Assembly: GCA_002347705.1 (NCBI GenBank)
Contig: DDWY01000072.1
Span: 7,528-19,967 of the forward strand
Source: Anaerolineaceae bacterium UBA2274
Lineage (GTDB): Bacteria; Chloroflexota; Anaerolineae; Anaerolineales; Anaerolineaceae
Direction: 5' to 3'
Length of the DNA: 12,440 nucleotides
The position numbers were made by a program, and so were the translations under genes. Position 1 is the first letter of the stretch. Every line of letters begins with the position of its first letter. The notes below the pieces were generated by a model. That model saw nothing but the letters and a program-made list of their open reading frames with translations, did not search any database and had not been told where the DNA came from. Below, in pieces: positions 5,194 through 12,412 of the stretch.

Positions 5194-6753
5194 ATGACCC
5201 CAATTCTTGAATTAAAAGGAATTACCAAACGGTTCCCGGGGGTTTTGGCCAATGACCATATCGATCTCTCCCTCAATAAAGGCGAAATTCTGGCTTTACT
5301 GGGGGAAAATGGTGCTGGCAAATCCACCCTGATGAACATTCTCTACGGTCTTTACCAACCGGATGAAGGCGAAATCCTGGTAAACGACGAAAAGGTGACG
5401 ATCAACTCCCCCACTGACGCGATCAACCAGGGCATTGGTATGGTGCATCAGCACTTCATGCTCATTCCGGTCTTCACGGTCACAGAAAACGTGATGCTGG
5501 GCAATGAAGCGGTCAAGCAAGCTGGATTTTTGGACCGCAAGAAGGCTGCTGATCGCATTCTGGAAATCTCGAATCACTATAACCTCGAAGTGAATCCGAA
5601 CGACTATATCCGGGATCTGCCCGTGGGCGTGCAACAGCGCGTAGAGATCATCAAGCTGCTCTACCGCGAGGCGGAGATCCTTATTTTCGATGAGCCAACC
5701 GCCGTTTTGACCCCCCAGGAAGCTGATGAATTATTCAAAATCATGCGTTCGCTGGTGGAGCAGGGCAAGTCGATCATTTTTATTACCCACAAGCTGCGCG
5801 AAGTGATGGACATCGCGGATCGCGTCATGGTGATCCGGCGCGGGGCGATGGTGGGCGAAACAACCCCTGCCCAGGCTGACAAAAAGTCTCTGGCAGCCAT
5901 GATGGTTGGCCGGGCGGTGGACCTCGAAGTTGACCGAACTGAAAGTACACCGGGAGAATTGGTTTGCTCTGTTGAAAACCTGACCGTAGCTGACAAATTC
6001 CAGAACATCGTTGTTGATGACATTTCCCTCGAAGTTTATTCAGGAGAGATTGTGGGCATCGCCGGCGTGCAGGGAAACGGACAAACCGAATTGGTCAACG
6101 CGATCACAGGTTTGCAAAAATCCCTTTCCGGCAAGATTTCGCTTTTGGGTGAGGATGTGACCAAGTTTTCGCCCAGGCAAATTACAGAATTGGGTTCGGC
6201 ACACGTGCCGGAAGACCGTCAGGCTGATGGGCTGGTTTTGCCCTTCTCTGTAGCCGAGAATCTGGTGCTGTGCACTTATTACAAAGAGCCCTTCGCCAAG
6301 GGTGTGCTTTTGCAGTACCCTGTGATCCTGAAAAACGCGGAAAAACTGATTGAGGACTTTGACATCCGTACGCCAAACGCCTTTACTCCAGTGGGTTCTC
6401 TTTCCGGGGGCAATCAACAAAAGGTAATCATCGCGCGGGAGCTTTCGCGCCCGATCAAGTTCTTGGTGGCTTCACAGCCAACGCGCGGATTGGATGTGGG
6501 TTCGATTGAGTACATCCACAAACGCATCGTGCAAAAGCGCGATGAGGGCTGCGGAGTTTTGCTGGTGTCGCCGGAGCTGGATGAAATCATGGAGCTGTCC
6601 GATCGGATAGCTGTGATGTACAGGGGAAAAATAATCGCGGTTGTGCCGAACAAGGGCATCTCCAAAGAGTACATCGGTTTGCTGATGGCGGGGGTGGTGC
6701 CGGAAGAGCCGATTCAGTTCGATGAGACTGCAGTTGTGGAAGCAACCTTTTAG
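5194..6753 (+). CDS. Nucleoside ABC transporter ATPase, double NBD (NupA/YufO type)
   Basis: A 519-residue cytoplasmic protein with two fused nucleotide-binding domains, which powers the two permeases encoded next to it. Domain 1 has Walker A GENGAGKST (37-45), the family-typical variant signature LPVGVQQ (142-148) in place of LSGGQ, Walker B ILIFDEPT with D166/E167, and THKLREV. Domain 2 is degenerate, as is usual in this subfamily: Walker A reads GVQGNGQTE (291-299) without the GKS/T lysine, and Walker B reads FLVASQPT (423-430), lacking the Asp-Glu pair, while its signature LSGGNQQK (403-410) is canonical. So one ATP site should hydrolyse and the other mainly bind. It resembles NupA of Lactococcus and YufO of Bacillus, which also act with BMP lipoproteins. 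The next gene starts 19 bases after the stop. Confidence 0.93.
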   Translation: MTPILELKGITKRFPGVLANDHIDLSLNKGEILALLGENGAGKSTLMNILYGLYQPDEGEILVNDEKVTINSPTDAINQGIGMVHQHFMLIPVFTVTENVMLGNEAVKQAGFLDRKKAADRILEISNHYNLEVNPNDYIRDLPVGVQQRVEIIKLLYREAEILIFDEPTAVLTPQEADELFKIMRSLVEQGKSIIFITHKLREVMDIADRVMVIRRGAMVGETTPAQADKKSLAAMMVGRAVDLEVDRTESTPGELVCSVENLTVADKFQNIVVDDISLEVYSGEIVGIAGVQGNGQTELVNAITGLQKSLSGKISLLGEDVTKFSPRQITELGSAHVPEDRQADGLVLPFSVAENLVLCTYYKEPFAKGVLLQYPVILKNAEKLIEDFDIRTPNAFTPVGSLSGGNQQKVIIARELSRPIKFLVASQPTRGLDVGSIEYIHKRIVQKRDEGCGVLLVSPELDEIMELSDRIAVMYRGKIIAVVPNKGISKEYIGLLMAGVVPEEPIQFDETAVVEATF

Positions 6754-6772
6754 TTGTCCGGATGGCTATAAA

Positions 6773-8047
6773 ATGAGCGAAGAAAAGAAAGATTTAGGAC
6801 AAGAGATCCTCAAAGAAATCAACCAGGATCCAGCAACTACAGAACACACCAAGAAGCCTTTCCTGGGAAAAGCCGCCATTCCACTTTTGGCGATCGTGAC
6901 CGGTCTGATCATCGGTGCTTTACTAATCGCGATTACAAGCCAGTCGGTTTACGCGGCTTTTGGCGAGTCAATCGGAAAAGGTTTTTCAACTGCTTTTTCT
7001 GAAATTGGCACAGCCTATAAAGCCCTCTTTACCGGCGCGATTGGAGACCCGGTGCGCATGATCAATGCGCTGGGAGGAGATGATGCCAAGGAACTCCGGC
7101 AGGCGTTTAATCCTTTCCTCGAGAGCCTGGTGCAATCGACGCCCTACATTTTTGCAGGGCTGGCAGTGGCGCTGGGCTTCAGATCCGGCCTGTTCAACAT
7201 CGGTGTTGAAGGTCAGCTCTTCATTGGCGCAGCCTGCGCGACTTTTGTGGGTTACTCGATCACGGGACTGCCTGCATGGATCCACATGCCGCTGGCTTTC
7301 CTGGCAGGCGCGCTCGGAGGTGCGCTTTGGGGATTTGTGCCTGGCTTCCTGAAAGCCAAGACGGGGGGGCACGAGGTGATCAACACGATCATGATGAACT
7401 GGATCGCTTTCCGCCTGACGGAATGGCTGCTTTCCGGTCCGATGACTCGCCCCGGCTCGGGCGGGATGCCCATCAGCCCGATCATCCAGAAAACAGCTGA
7501 GATCCCGCAGTTCTTCCCCTCTCCAATCCGCTTTCACCTGGGATTTTTCATGGCCCTGGCAGTGGCTTACCTGATCTGGTGGCTCTTATTCAAGACAACC
7601 TGGGGCTTAAATCTGCGCACGGTGGGCACCAACCCGCGTGCGGCGCGCTATGCTGGCTTGAGCACAACCAAGTCAATCATTCTGGCAATGTCTCTTTCTG
7701 GGGCTCTGGCTGGCATGGCAGGCGCGGTGCAGATTTTGGCCGTCAACCGCAGCATGGCGCTCGGGCTATCCTCTGGATACGGCTTCGACAGCATCGCGCT
7801 GGCGCTAATTGGCAACACCCACCCTGTGGGTGTGGTGCTTGCTTCCATTTTGTTTGGCACTCTGCGCAACGGAGCCACGCGCATGATGGTGGTCTCGTCC
7901 ATCCCGATTGATATCGTGGATGTAGTCCAGGCAATCATCCTGATGTTTGTGGCAGCTCCGGCTATCATTCGCTCCATTTATCATCTACGCAAACCAAAAC
8001 AGGAAGAGGATCAAATCTTCCTGAGCGGTTGGGGAGGTCAATCATGA
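6773..8047 (+). CDS. Nucleoside ABC transporter permease 1 (NupB/YufP type, BPD_transp_2)
   Basis: A 424-residue inner-membrane permease of the BPD_transp_2 (ribose/branched-chain amino acid/nucleoside) family. A charged cytoplasmic N-terminus (1-32) precedes TM1 (about 34-54). Then comes a long soluble stretch (about 55-120), and from about 123 the conserved core with SGLFNIGVEGQLFIGA (138-153) and the ATPase-contact loop LKAKTGGHEVINTIMMNWIA (193-212). Several more hydrophobic helices follow, with the conserved LRTVGTNPRAARYAG. I chose ATG 6773 rather than the in-frame ATG at 6722. The latter lies inside the ATPase gene and adds a Cys/Trp-containing tail unlike the family, while 6773 has GGATGG six bases upstream and starts the expected charged N-terminus. 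It is somewhat longer than typical relatives (about 350). Its stop overlaps permease 2 (ATGA). Confidence 0.92.
   Translation: MSEEKKDLGQEILKEINQDPATTEHTKKPFLGKAAIPLLAIVTGLIIGALLIAITSQSVYAAFGESIGKGFSTAFSEIGTAYKALFTGAIGDPVRMINALGGDDAKELRQAFNPFLESLVQSTPYIFAGLAVALGFRSGLFNIGVEGQLFIGAACATFVGYSITGLPAWIHMPLAFLAGALGGALWGFVPGFLKAKTGGHEVINTIMMNWIAFRLTEWLLSGPMTRPGSGGMPISPIIQKTAEIPQFFPSPIRFHLGFFMALAVAYLIWWLLFKTTWGLNLRTVGTNPRAARYAGLSTTKSIILAMSLSGALAGMAGAVQILAVNRSMALGLSSGYGFDSIALALIGNTHPVGVVLASILFGTLRNGATRMMVVSSIPIDIVDVVQAIILMFVAAPAIIRSIYHLRKPKQEEDQIFLSGWGGQS
8031..8037 (+). promoter_or_regulatory. Shine-Dalgarno deciding the start of permease 2
   Basis: GGGGAGG (8031-8037) is six bases before ATG 8044, whose ATG overlaps the permease 1 stop TGA (8045-8047). 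This favours 8044 over an upstream in-frame TTG at 8029, which would place the ribosome-binding site inside the gene. Confidence 0.75.
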
Positions 8048-9321
8048 CAACCAGTTCCCGCGTTATTGAACACAGACGTGTTGCTGAGATATCTTCCACC
8101 AGAAGGATTGTGATTGGGATTGTAGAAATCTTGATCGGTTTGTTGATCTATTTTGCTTTTACGGCAACAACAGCCGCAGAAGTTCTTACAAAATTTGTGA
8201 TGACACCGGGCGGCATCGACCAGGGCATCATGGCGGATTGGATTTTGCCCTCAAAAGTTACACTCACAATCCTTGCGGTAATATCTTTGGTGATTGGTGT
8301 CTACCAGGTAATCAAAGGCTTTGGCAAATGGACCAACTTGATGGTTGGCGTCAGTGCTCTGAGCCTGATCTTTGGATTCCTGATCTGGCAGGCGGCTGGG
8401 AAGCAGCTCAACCTGGCTGGGATGCTTTCCAGCGCGGTTCTGCTGGCGGTCCCTATCACGCTGGGTGCCTTTTCCGGCATCCTCGCGGAACGTTCCGGTA
8501 TCATCAACATCTCGATTGAAGGCATGATGCTGATGGCTTCCATGGTTGCAGCAATCGTCGGCAGTGTCACAAAAAACCCGTGGCTGGGTCTGCTGGGCGG
8601 CATCTTATCCTCAATCCTGTTGGCTGTGATCCTGGGCGTGCTGTCGATCAAATATAAGGTGAACCAGGTCATTTCAGGCACGGTCATCAACATCTTCTCG
8701 GCTGGAATGACGGCTTTTATCTCGCAAAAATTCCTGCAGCACATCCAGGGACTCAATAACCCCAAGATGTTTACGCGCGTTCCACTGCCAGGATTGGCGG
8801 ATATCCCTCTGCTGGGTCCGATCCTCTTCAACCAAAACATCTTTGTTTACCTGATGTTTGTGATCCTGATCATCCTGCAGGTGGCTTTGTTCCAAACACG
8901 CTGGGGTCTGCGCCTGCGCTCTGTGGGTGAGCACCCCAAGGCGGCGGATACGCTGGGGATCAATGTCATCCGCACCCGCTATATGGGTGTGATTTTGAGC
9001 GGTTTGGTGGCTGGTATTGCCGGCGCGTTCTTCACGCTTGGCTCGGTTGGCAGATTCGATGAAGGCATGACGGCCGGCAAGGGCTTCATCGGCCTGGCAG
9101 CCATGATTTTTGGCAACTGGATGCCGATTGGCGCGATCGGCGCTGGCATGCTGTTTGGCTTTGCTGACGCGATTGGCTCGAAGTTGTCGCTCTTGGGCAG
9201 CGCGATCCCACCGCAGTTCATGGCCATGGCGCCTTATCTGATCACCATGATCGTATTGGCTGGCTTTATCGGCAAGGGTCAGGCCCCTGCCGCTGAAGGC
9301 GAGCCCTATGAAAAAGAGTGA
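8044..9321 (+). CDS. Nucleoside ABC transporter permease 2 (NupC/YufQ type, BPD_transp_2)
   Basis: A 425-residue membrane protein, expected heterodimer partner of permease 1. The family core starts only near residue 122: LNLAGMLSSAVLLAVPITLG, then ILAERSGIINISIEGMML (146-163), the coupling-loop segment KYKVNQVISGTVINIFSAG (203-221) and LRLRSVGEHPKAADTLGI. Before it lie about 120 residues with three additional hydrophobic segments (about 22-42, 72-90 and 98-117), whereas typical relatives are near 310-320 residues and begin at the core. The C-terminus is short and polar (AEGEPYEKE). A 29-base near-copy of this 3' end recurs at 11085-11113, next to the terminator that probably once closed the operon. 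Translation should be coupled to permease 1 through the ATGA overlap. Confidence 0.92.
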   Translation: MTTSSRVIEHRRVAEISSTRRIVIGIVEILIGLLIYFAFTATTAAEVLTKFVMTPGGIDQGIMADWILPSKVTLTILAVISLVIGVYQVIKGFGKWTNLMVGVSALSLIFGFLIWQAAGKQLNLAGMLSSAVLLAVPITLGAFSGILAERSGIINISIEGMMLMASMVAAIVGSVTKNPWLGLLGGILSSILLAVILGVLSIKYKVNQVISGTVINIFSAGMTAFISQKFLQHIQGLNNPKMFTRVPLPGLADIPLLGPILFNQNIFVYLMFVILIILQVALFQTRWGLRLRSVGEHPKAADTLGINVIRTRYMGVILSGLVAGIAGAFFTLGSVGRFDEGMTAGKGFIGLAAMIFGNWMPIGAIGAGMLFGFADAIGSKLSLLGSAIPPQFMAMAPYLITMIVLAGFIGKGQAPAAEGEPYEKE

Positions 9322-9362
9322 CGTTTTAAAACAGAACATTCCGACCATTAGGCGGGGAGCTG

Positions 9363-9526
9363 CGTAGGGTGGGTCATCGTGCTCGAAGAGTATGGCGTTA
9401 GCAGAAATCGGAATTAAACATGCATTTAAAGCCAACCCACCGGCAGCATGTCAGAGTTTGTGTTGGTGGGTTGACTATTGCAAGGCACAGGTAGTCACAA
9501 GCTCTGTGACGCCAACCCACCCTACG
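9363..9526. repeat. BIME/MITE-like element, copy 1
   Basis: A 164-bp palindromic element with perfect 12-bp terminal inverted repeats CGTAGGGTGGGT (9363-9374) and ACCCACCCTACG (9515-9526). Two GTAG heads point inward from each end. Inside, GCCAACCCACC and GGTGGGTTGAC add further copies of the same core, so each half can fold into its own hairpin. No ORF of note. It is homologous to 10931-11076 but carries an 18-base insertion (9375-9392) in its left arm. The GTAG heads resemble REPs mobilised by RAYT proteins. Confidence 0.75.
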
Positions 9527-9546
9527 ATCGCCATCCAAATGTAAAT

Positions 9547-9554
9547 TTTAAAAA
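9547..9554 (+). repeat. Target-site duplication, left (TTTAAAAA)
   Basis: The 8-bp TTTAAAAA immediately before the left IS end is repeated exactly at 10871-10878, immediately after the right end. Eight-base duplications are characteristic of ISL3-family insertion. Confidence 0.85.
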
Positions 9555-10870
9555 GGTTCCTCGCCAATTAGTATGGGTAAATGATACTATATAAGGAGAA
9601 AGTGAGCTTTGGAAAATACCCAAAATATCAAATAAGAGGAGCCCATTATGAACCGGTCAACATTAGAAAAAGCGCTTGGACTACCTGAACCCTGGCGAGT
9701 CGTTAAGGATGAGTTTTCTGCTGAAGAACGCCGACTGGACATCACCATTGATTTTGAACCTGGCAGTACGTTCCCTTGTTCTAATTGTGGTGCAGAGAGT
9801 AAAGCCTATGATAGTGAGATGAGAACCTGGCGGCATTTGAACTTTTTTCAACATGATACCTATCTGCATGCGCGAGTGCCCCGAGTGGCATGCTCACAAT
9901 GCGGGATTAAGACAGTTGACGTGCCCTGGGCGCGGCAGAGAAGTGGATTCACTTTACTGTTTGAATCCCTGATCATGACCCTGGTCAAGGAGATGCCAGT
10001 AGCCACTATTGCAACGTTGATTGGGGAACACGACACTCGGATCTGGCGAGTGCTTCACCATTATGTGGAAGAGGGTCGGAAAAAGGCCGATTATGGGAAA
10101 GTTGAGCGGGTTGGCATGGATGAAACATCCAGCCGGAAAGGACACAATTACATCACCCTTTTCTATGACTTAGACAACAAACAGCTGCTCTTTGGCACTA
10201 GCGGTCGAAAACAAGGGGTTGTAAGCGAATTTGCGGAGGATTTAGAAGCTCACGGCGGGGATTCTAACCAGGTTAGACAAACTTGCAGCGATATGTGGCC
10301 TGCCTATATCAAGGGCATCAGAGATTGTTTTCCCAATGCAGCCATCACCTTTGATCGCTTTCATGTCATGCGCATTCTTAACGATGCCGTGGATCAGGTT
10401 CGGCGGGAAGAATCAAAAGACAGGAAAGAACTCAAGCAAACTCGTTACCTATGGCTCAGGAATCCAGACAAATTGACCGCCAACCAAAGACAGATTATGA
10501 ACGATTTACCCACCCACACCCTAAAGACAGGCAAAGCGTATCAAATCCGTCTGACTTTTCAGGAATTCTTTACGCAGCCTGATCGGCAAACAGGAGAGAC
10601 CTTCCTCAAGCGTTGGTATTACTGGGCAACCCATAGCCGACTTGATCCGATCATAAGCGCTGCTAAAACCATCAAAGAACATTGGGAGGGTATTCTCAAC
10701 TGGTTCGATAGTCACATATCCACGGGTATCCTTGAGGGTTTTAATAGCCTTATTCAGGCAGCTAAAGCTCGGGCGCGTGGTTATCGAACGAATCGCAATT
10801 TGATCACTATGGCTTATCTTATCGCCGGTAATCTGAATTATGGCTTACCCACATAAAACAGCGAGGAACC
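9555..10870 (+). mobile_element. Complete ISL3-family insertion sequence, 1316 bp
   Basis: Bounded by 26-bp imperfect terminal inverted repeats: left 9555-9580 starting GGTTCCTCGC and ending GGGTAA, right 10845-10870 its complement, matching at 20 of 26 positions. A perfect 8-bp target duplication TTTAAAAA flanks both ends. It holds one intact transposase gene whose stop codon lies inside the right TIR. Intact ORF and exact duplication suggest a fairly recent, possibly active insertion. It sits in AT-rich DNA between two BIME-like repeats. Confidence 0.93.
9648..10856 (+). CDS. ISL3-family transposase (DDE)
   Basis: A 402-residue DDE transposase, full length for ISL3. The N-terminal zinc-binding motif CSNC/CSQC (C44, C47, C82, C85) is followed by the WARQRSGFT segment and a helix-turn-helix-like stretch (about 105-135). 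The catalytic residues appear in family contexts: D158 in GMDETSSRKGH, D215 in CSDMWPAY and E363 in LEGFNSLIQAAKARARGY. FDRFHVMR precedes the insertion region between D2 and E. ATG 9648 is supported by GAGGAG (9636-9641) six bases upstream. A TATATA (9588-9593) just inside the left TIR may be its -10, without a good -35. The codon use is more relaxed than in the neighbouring transporter genes, consistent with a mobile gene. Confidence 0.95.
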   Translation: MNRSTLEKALGLPEPWRVVKDEFSAEERRLDITIDFEPGSTFPCSNCGAESKAYDSEMRTWRHLNFFQHDTYLHARVPRVACSQCGIKTVDVPWARQRSGFTLLFESLIMTLVKEMPVATIATLIGEHDTRIWRVLHHYVEEGRKKADYGKVERVGMDETSSRKGHNYITLFYDLDNKQLLFGTSGRKQGVVSEFAEDLEAHGGDSNQVRQTCSDMWPAYIKGIRDCFPNAAITFDRFHVMRILNDAVDQVRREESKDRKELKQTRYLWLRNPDKLTANQRQIMNDLPTHTLKTGKAYQIRLTFQEFFTQPDRQTGETFLKRWYYWATHSRLDPIISAAKTIKEHWEGILNWFDSHISTGILEGFNSLIQAAKARARGYRTNRNLITMAYLIAGNLNYGLPT

Positions 10871-10878
10871 TTTAAAAA
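10871..10878 (+). repeat. Target-site duplication, right (TTTAAAAA)
   Basis: Exact copy of 9547-9554 directly after the right TIR of the ISL3 element. Confidence 0.85.
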
Positions 10879-10930
10879 AAGAACAAGAATGGTTTTGGTG
10901 TTGGATGAATGTTGTAATTTTACACGCTGT

Positions 10931-11076
10931 GTAGGGTGGGTTGGCGTTAGCAGAAATCGGAATTATACACGCATTTAAAAGCCAACCCACCGATGGGATG
11001 CAAATGGTTTGCATTGGTGGGTTGACTGTTGCAAGGCACAGGTTGGTATGGATGTCATGACGCCAACCCATCCTAA
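10931..11076. repeat. BIME/MITE-like element, copy 2
   Basis: A 146-bp relative of 9363-9526 in the same orientation. Left arm GTAGGGTGGGTTGGCGT (10931-10947) and right arm ACGCCAACCCATCCTAA (11060-11076) are inverted repeats with 15 of 17 matches. The left REP folds as a perfect 11-bp stem GGTGGGTTGGC (10935-10945) with GCCAACCCACC (10981-10991). The right one pairs GGTGGGTTG (11016-11024) with 11064-11072. A small ATGCAAA/TTTGCAT hairpin (10998-11014) links them. It lacks the 18-base insertion of copy 1. Confidence 0.75.
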
Positions 11077-11084
11077 GAACGCTA

Positions 11085-11113
11085 CTGAAGGCGAGCCCTA
11101 GGGGAAAGAGTAA
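11085..11113 (+). pseudogene. Vestigial duplicate of the 3' end of permease 2
   Basis: CTGAAGGCGAGCCCTA and the following AAAGAGT block repeat the last 29 bases of the permease 2 gene (9293-9321) at 25 of 29 positions. In the matching frame it would read TEGEP, a TAG stop, GKE and TAA, so it is not a functional tail. It lies 8 bases after BIME-like copy 2 and just before the terminator at 11131. This suggests that the insertion zone arose by a duplication, or by recombination, at the end of the operon. Confidence 0.6.
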
Positions 11114-11130
11114 GTTTCTACCATCAAAAA

Positions 11131-11162
11131 AGCTGTCCAAAAAGCTTGGACAGCTCTTTTTT
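11131..11162. terminator. Bidirectional intrinsic terminator between convergent units
   Basis: Perfect 10-bp stem AGCTGTCCAA (11131-11140) with TTGGACAGCT (11146-11155) and five-base loop. Six T (11157-11162) follow on the plus strand. Six A at 11126-11131 give a T-run on the minus strand, so it can serve both the importer operon and the M29 peptidase gene, whose stop is about 20 bases away. Confidence 0.85.
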
Positions 11163-11182
11163 ATCTATCCAAAAAAAGCGGC

Positions 11183-12412
11183 TTAAATCATCCATTCGCC
11201 ATCTTGCAGCAGAACAATCTCCGTTCCGTCTGCTTTTATACCAGTCACAGTCACATCTTTGCTGCCAACCATGAAGTCCACGTGGATGACTGAGTCGTTC
11301 ATGCCGAGCTTGCGATTTTCTTCATCGCTGCGTTCAGCAGCGCCTGGGAGATTTTCGCTGTAGGCCGCGCCGAGAGCGAAGTGGCACGAGGCATTCTCGT
11401 CAAAAAGGGTGCTTTTGAAGAGCACGCCAGTATTGCTGATGGGGGAGTTATCCGCCACCAATGCAATCTCGCCCAAATGGGTGGCGCCTTCGTCGGTTTT
11501 GAGCAGATCATCCAGGATCTGCTTGCCCACACCGGCATCATAATCCACCACTTTGCCGTCTTTGAAGGTGAAATGGAAGTCGTCCACAAGCTGCCCGCGT
11601 ACGGAGAGCGGCATGGTGGCGCGCAGAGTCCCGTCCACCCGGTCGGCGTCGGGCATACTGAAGACTTCTTCGGTCGGAATGTTGGCAAAAAACCGATCAC
11701 CAGCTTCGCTGAAGCCTGAGCCGCCTTCCCAGATGTGATCCTTCACCAATCCGACCATCAGATCCGTGCCCGGACCCTTGTAGTGCACCCGGTCAAAGCG
11801 GGCGTCATTGAGGAACTTGCGATGGGCTTTGAGCCTGCTATCGTGCTCTTCCCAGGCAGCAACAGGATCTTCCTGGTCGATGCGGGTCGCCATGAAAATG
11901 TTTTCCCACAGTTTCTGCATAGCTTCTTCCTCCGGCATCCCGGGAAAAGCCGCTTCAGCCCAAGCCGGGCAGGCGACAGCCACAACGCACCACTTCACCT
12001 TGTTTTGCATGGTGTATTTCATGGTGCGCTTGCTCGCCATCCCCGCGACCTTCTGCCATTGGGCAATCCGGGCAGGGTCGGCAGGCTTGAGCAAGTCGGG
12101 ATTAGGCGCATGCAAGTTGAGAACATGATGGTTATCCAGGAAAAGGTTCTCGGCAAAATCGACCAGGTATTCCGGGTAGGTTTCAAAGCTTTCAGCGGGG
12201 GCTTCCAGGAAGCGGTCGAGCGTGATGCTGTCATCAGTGAACATCAGCTGGATGTCGCCCACGCCAGCCTGATAGGCTTTTTTAGCGACCAGGCGAGCCA
12301 GCGGCAGCGAGTATTCGCTCAGGCGGATGGTGAGGTTATCACCAGTGTGCAGGTTGAGCCCGATCCGAACGATCAGGTCAGCATATTTTTCCAAATTCTT
12401 GTTTAAGTCCAT
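11183..12412 (-). CDS. M29-family metalloaminopeptidase (AmpS/PepS/AmpT type)
   Basis: A 409-residue cytosolic aminopeptidase of MEROPS family M29, a co-catalytic two-metal enzyme that removes N-terminal residues from peptides. The length is standard. Putative metal ligands appear at almost the same numbers as in AmpT/AmpS: E249 in NIPTEEVFSMPD, E315 in LGEIALV, H344 and the nearby Y351 in FDENASCHFALGAAY, and H377/D379 in NDSVIHVDFMVGS. An N-terminal domain (about 1-190) precedes the metal-binding part. The start ATG is at 12412-12410. A TTGACA (12430-12425 on the minus strand) is upstream but has no -10 at the right distance before the ATG, and no strong Shine-Dalgarno is seen in the 28 bases before the window edge. 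It converges on the importer operon and shares its terminator. No functional link is evident beyond general peptide and nucleoside salvage. Confidence 0.93.
   Translation of the reverse strand: MDLNKNLEKYADLIVRIGLNLHTGDNLTIRLSEYSLPLARLVAKKAYQAGVGDIQLMFTDDSITLDRFLEAPAESFETYPEYLVDFAENLFLDNHHVLNLHAPNPDLLKPADPARIAQWQKVAGMASKRTMKYTMQNKVKWCVVAVACPAWAEAAFPGMPEEEAMQKLWENIFMATRIDQEDPVAAWEEHDSRLKAHRKFLNDARFDRVHYKGPGTDLMVGLVKDHIWEGGSGFSEAGDRFFANIPTEEVFSMPDADRVDGTLRATMPLSVRGQLVDDFHFTFKDGKVVDYDAGVGKQILDDLLKTDEGATHLGEIALVADNSPISNTGVLFKSTLFDENASCHFALGAAYSENLPGAAERSDEENRKLGMNDSVIHVDFMVGSKDVTVTGIKADGTEIVLLQDGEWMI

Noticed and set aside
6722..6772. Upstream ATG start for permease 1, overlapping the ATPase gene
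   Set aside because: It would add 17 residues unlike the family. The ATG at 6773 has a plausible ribosome-binding site and a typical charged N-terminus.
8674..9435. 253-residue minus-strand open frame opposite permease 2
   Set aside because: Shadow of the permease coding sequence with no family features. It runs into the BIME-like repeat.
9363..11076. Composite transposon made of the two direct repeats plus transposase
   Set aside because: The ISL3 element has its own TIRs and an exact target duplication inside the repeats, so the outer repeats are not its ends.
11735..12406. 223-residue plus-strand open frame opposite the M29 peptidase
   Set aside because: The minus strand encodes a complete M29 enzyme with all metal ligands. 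The plus frame has no recognisable features.
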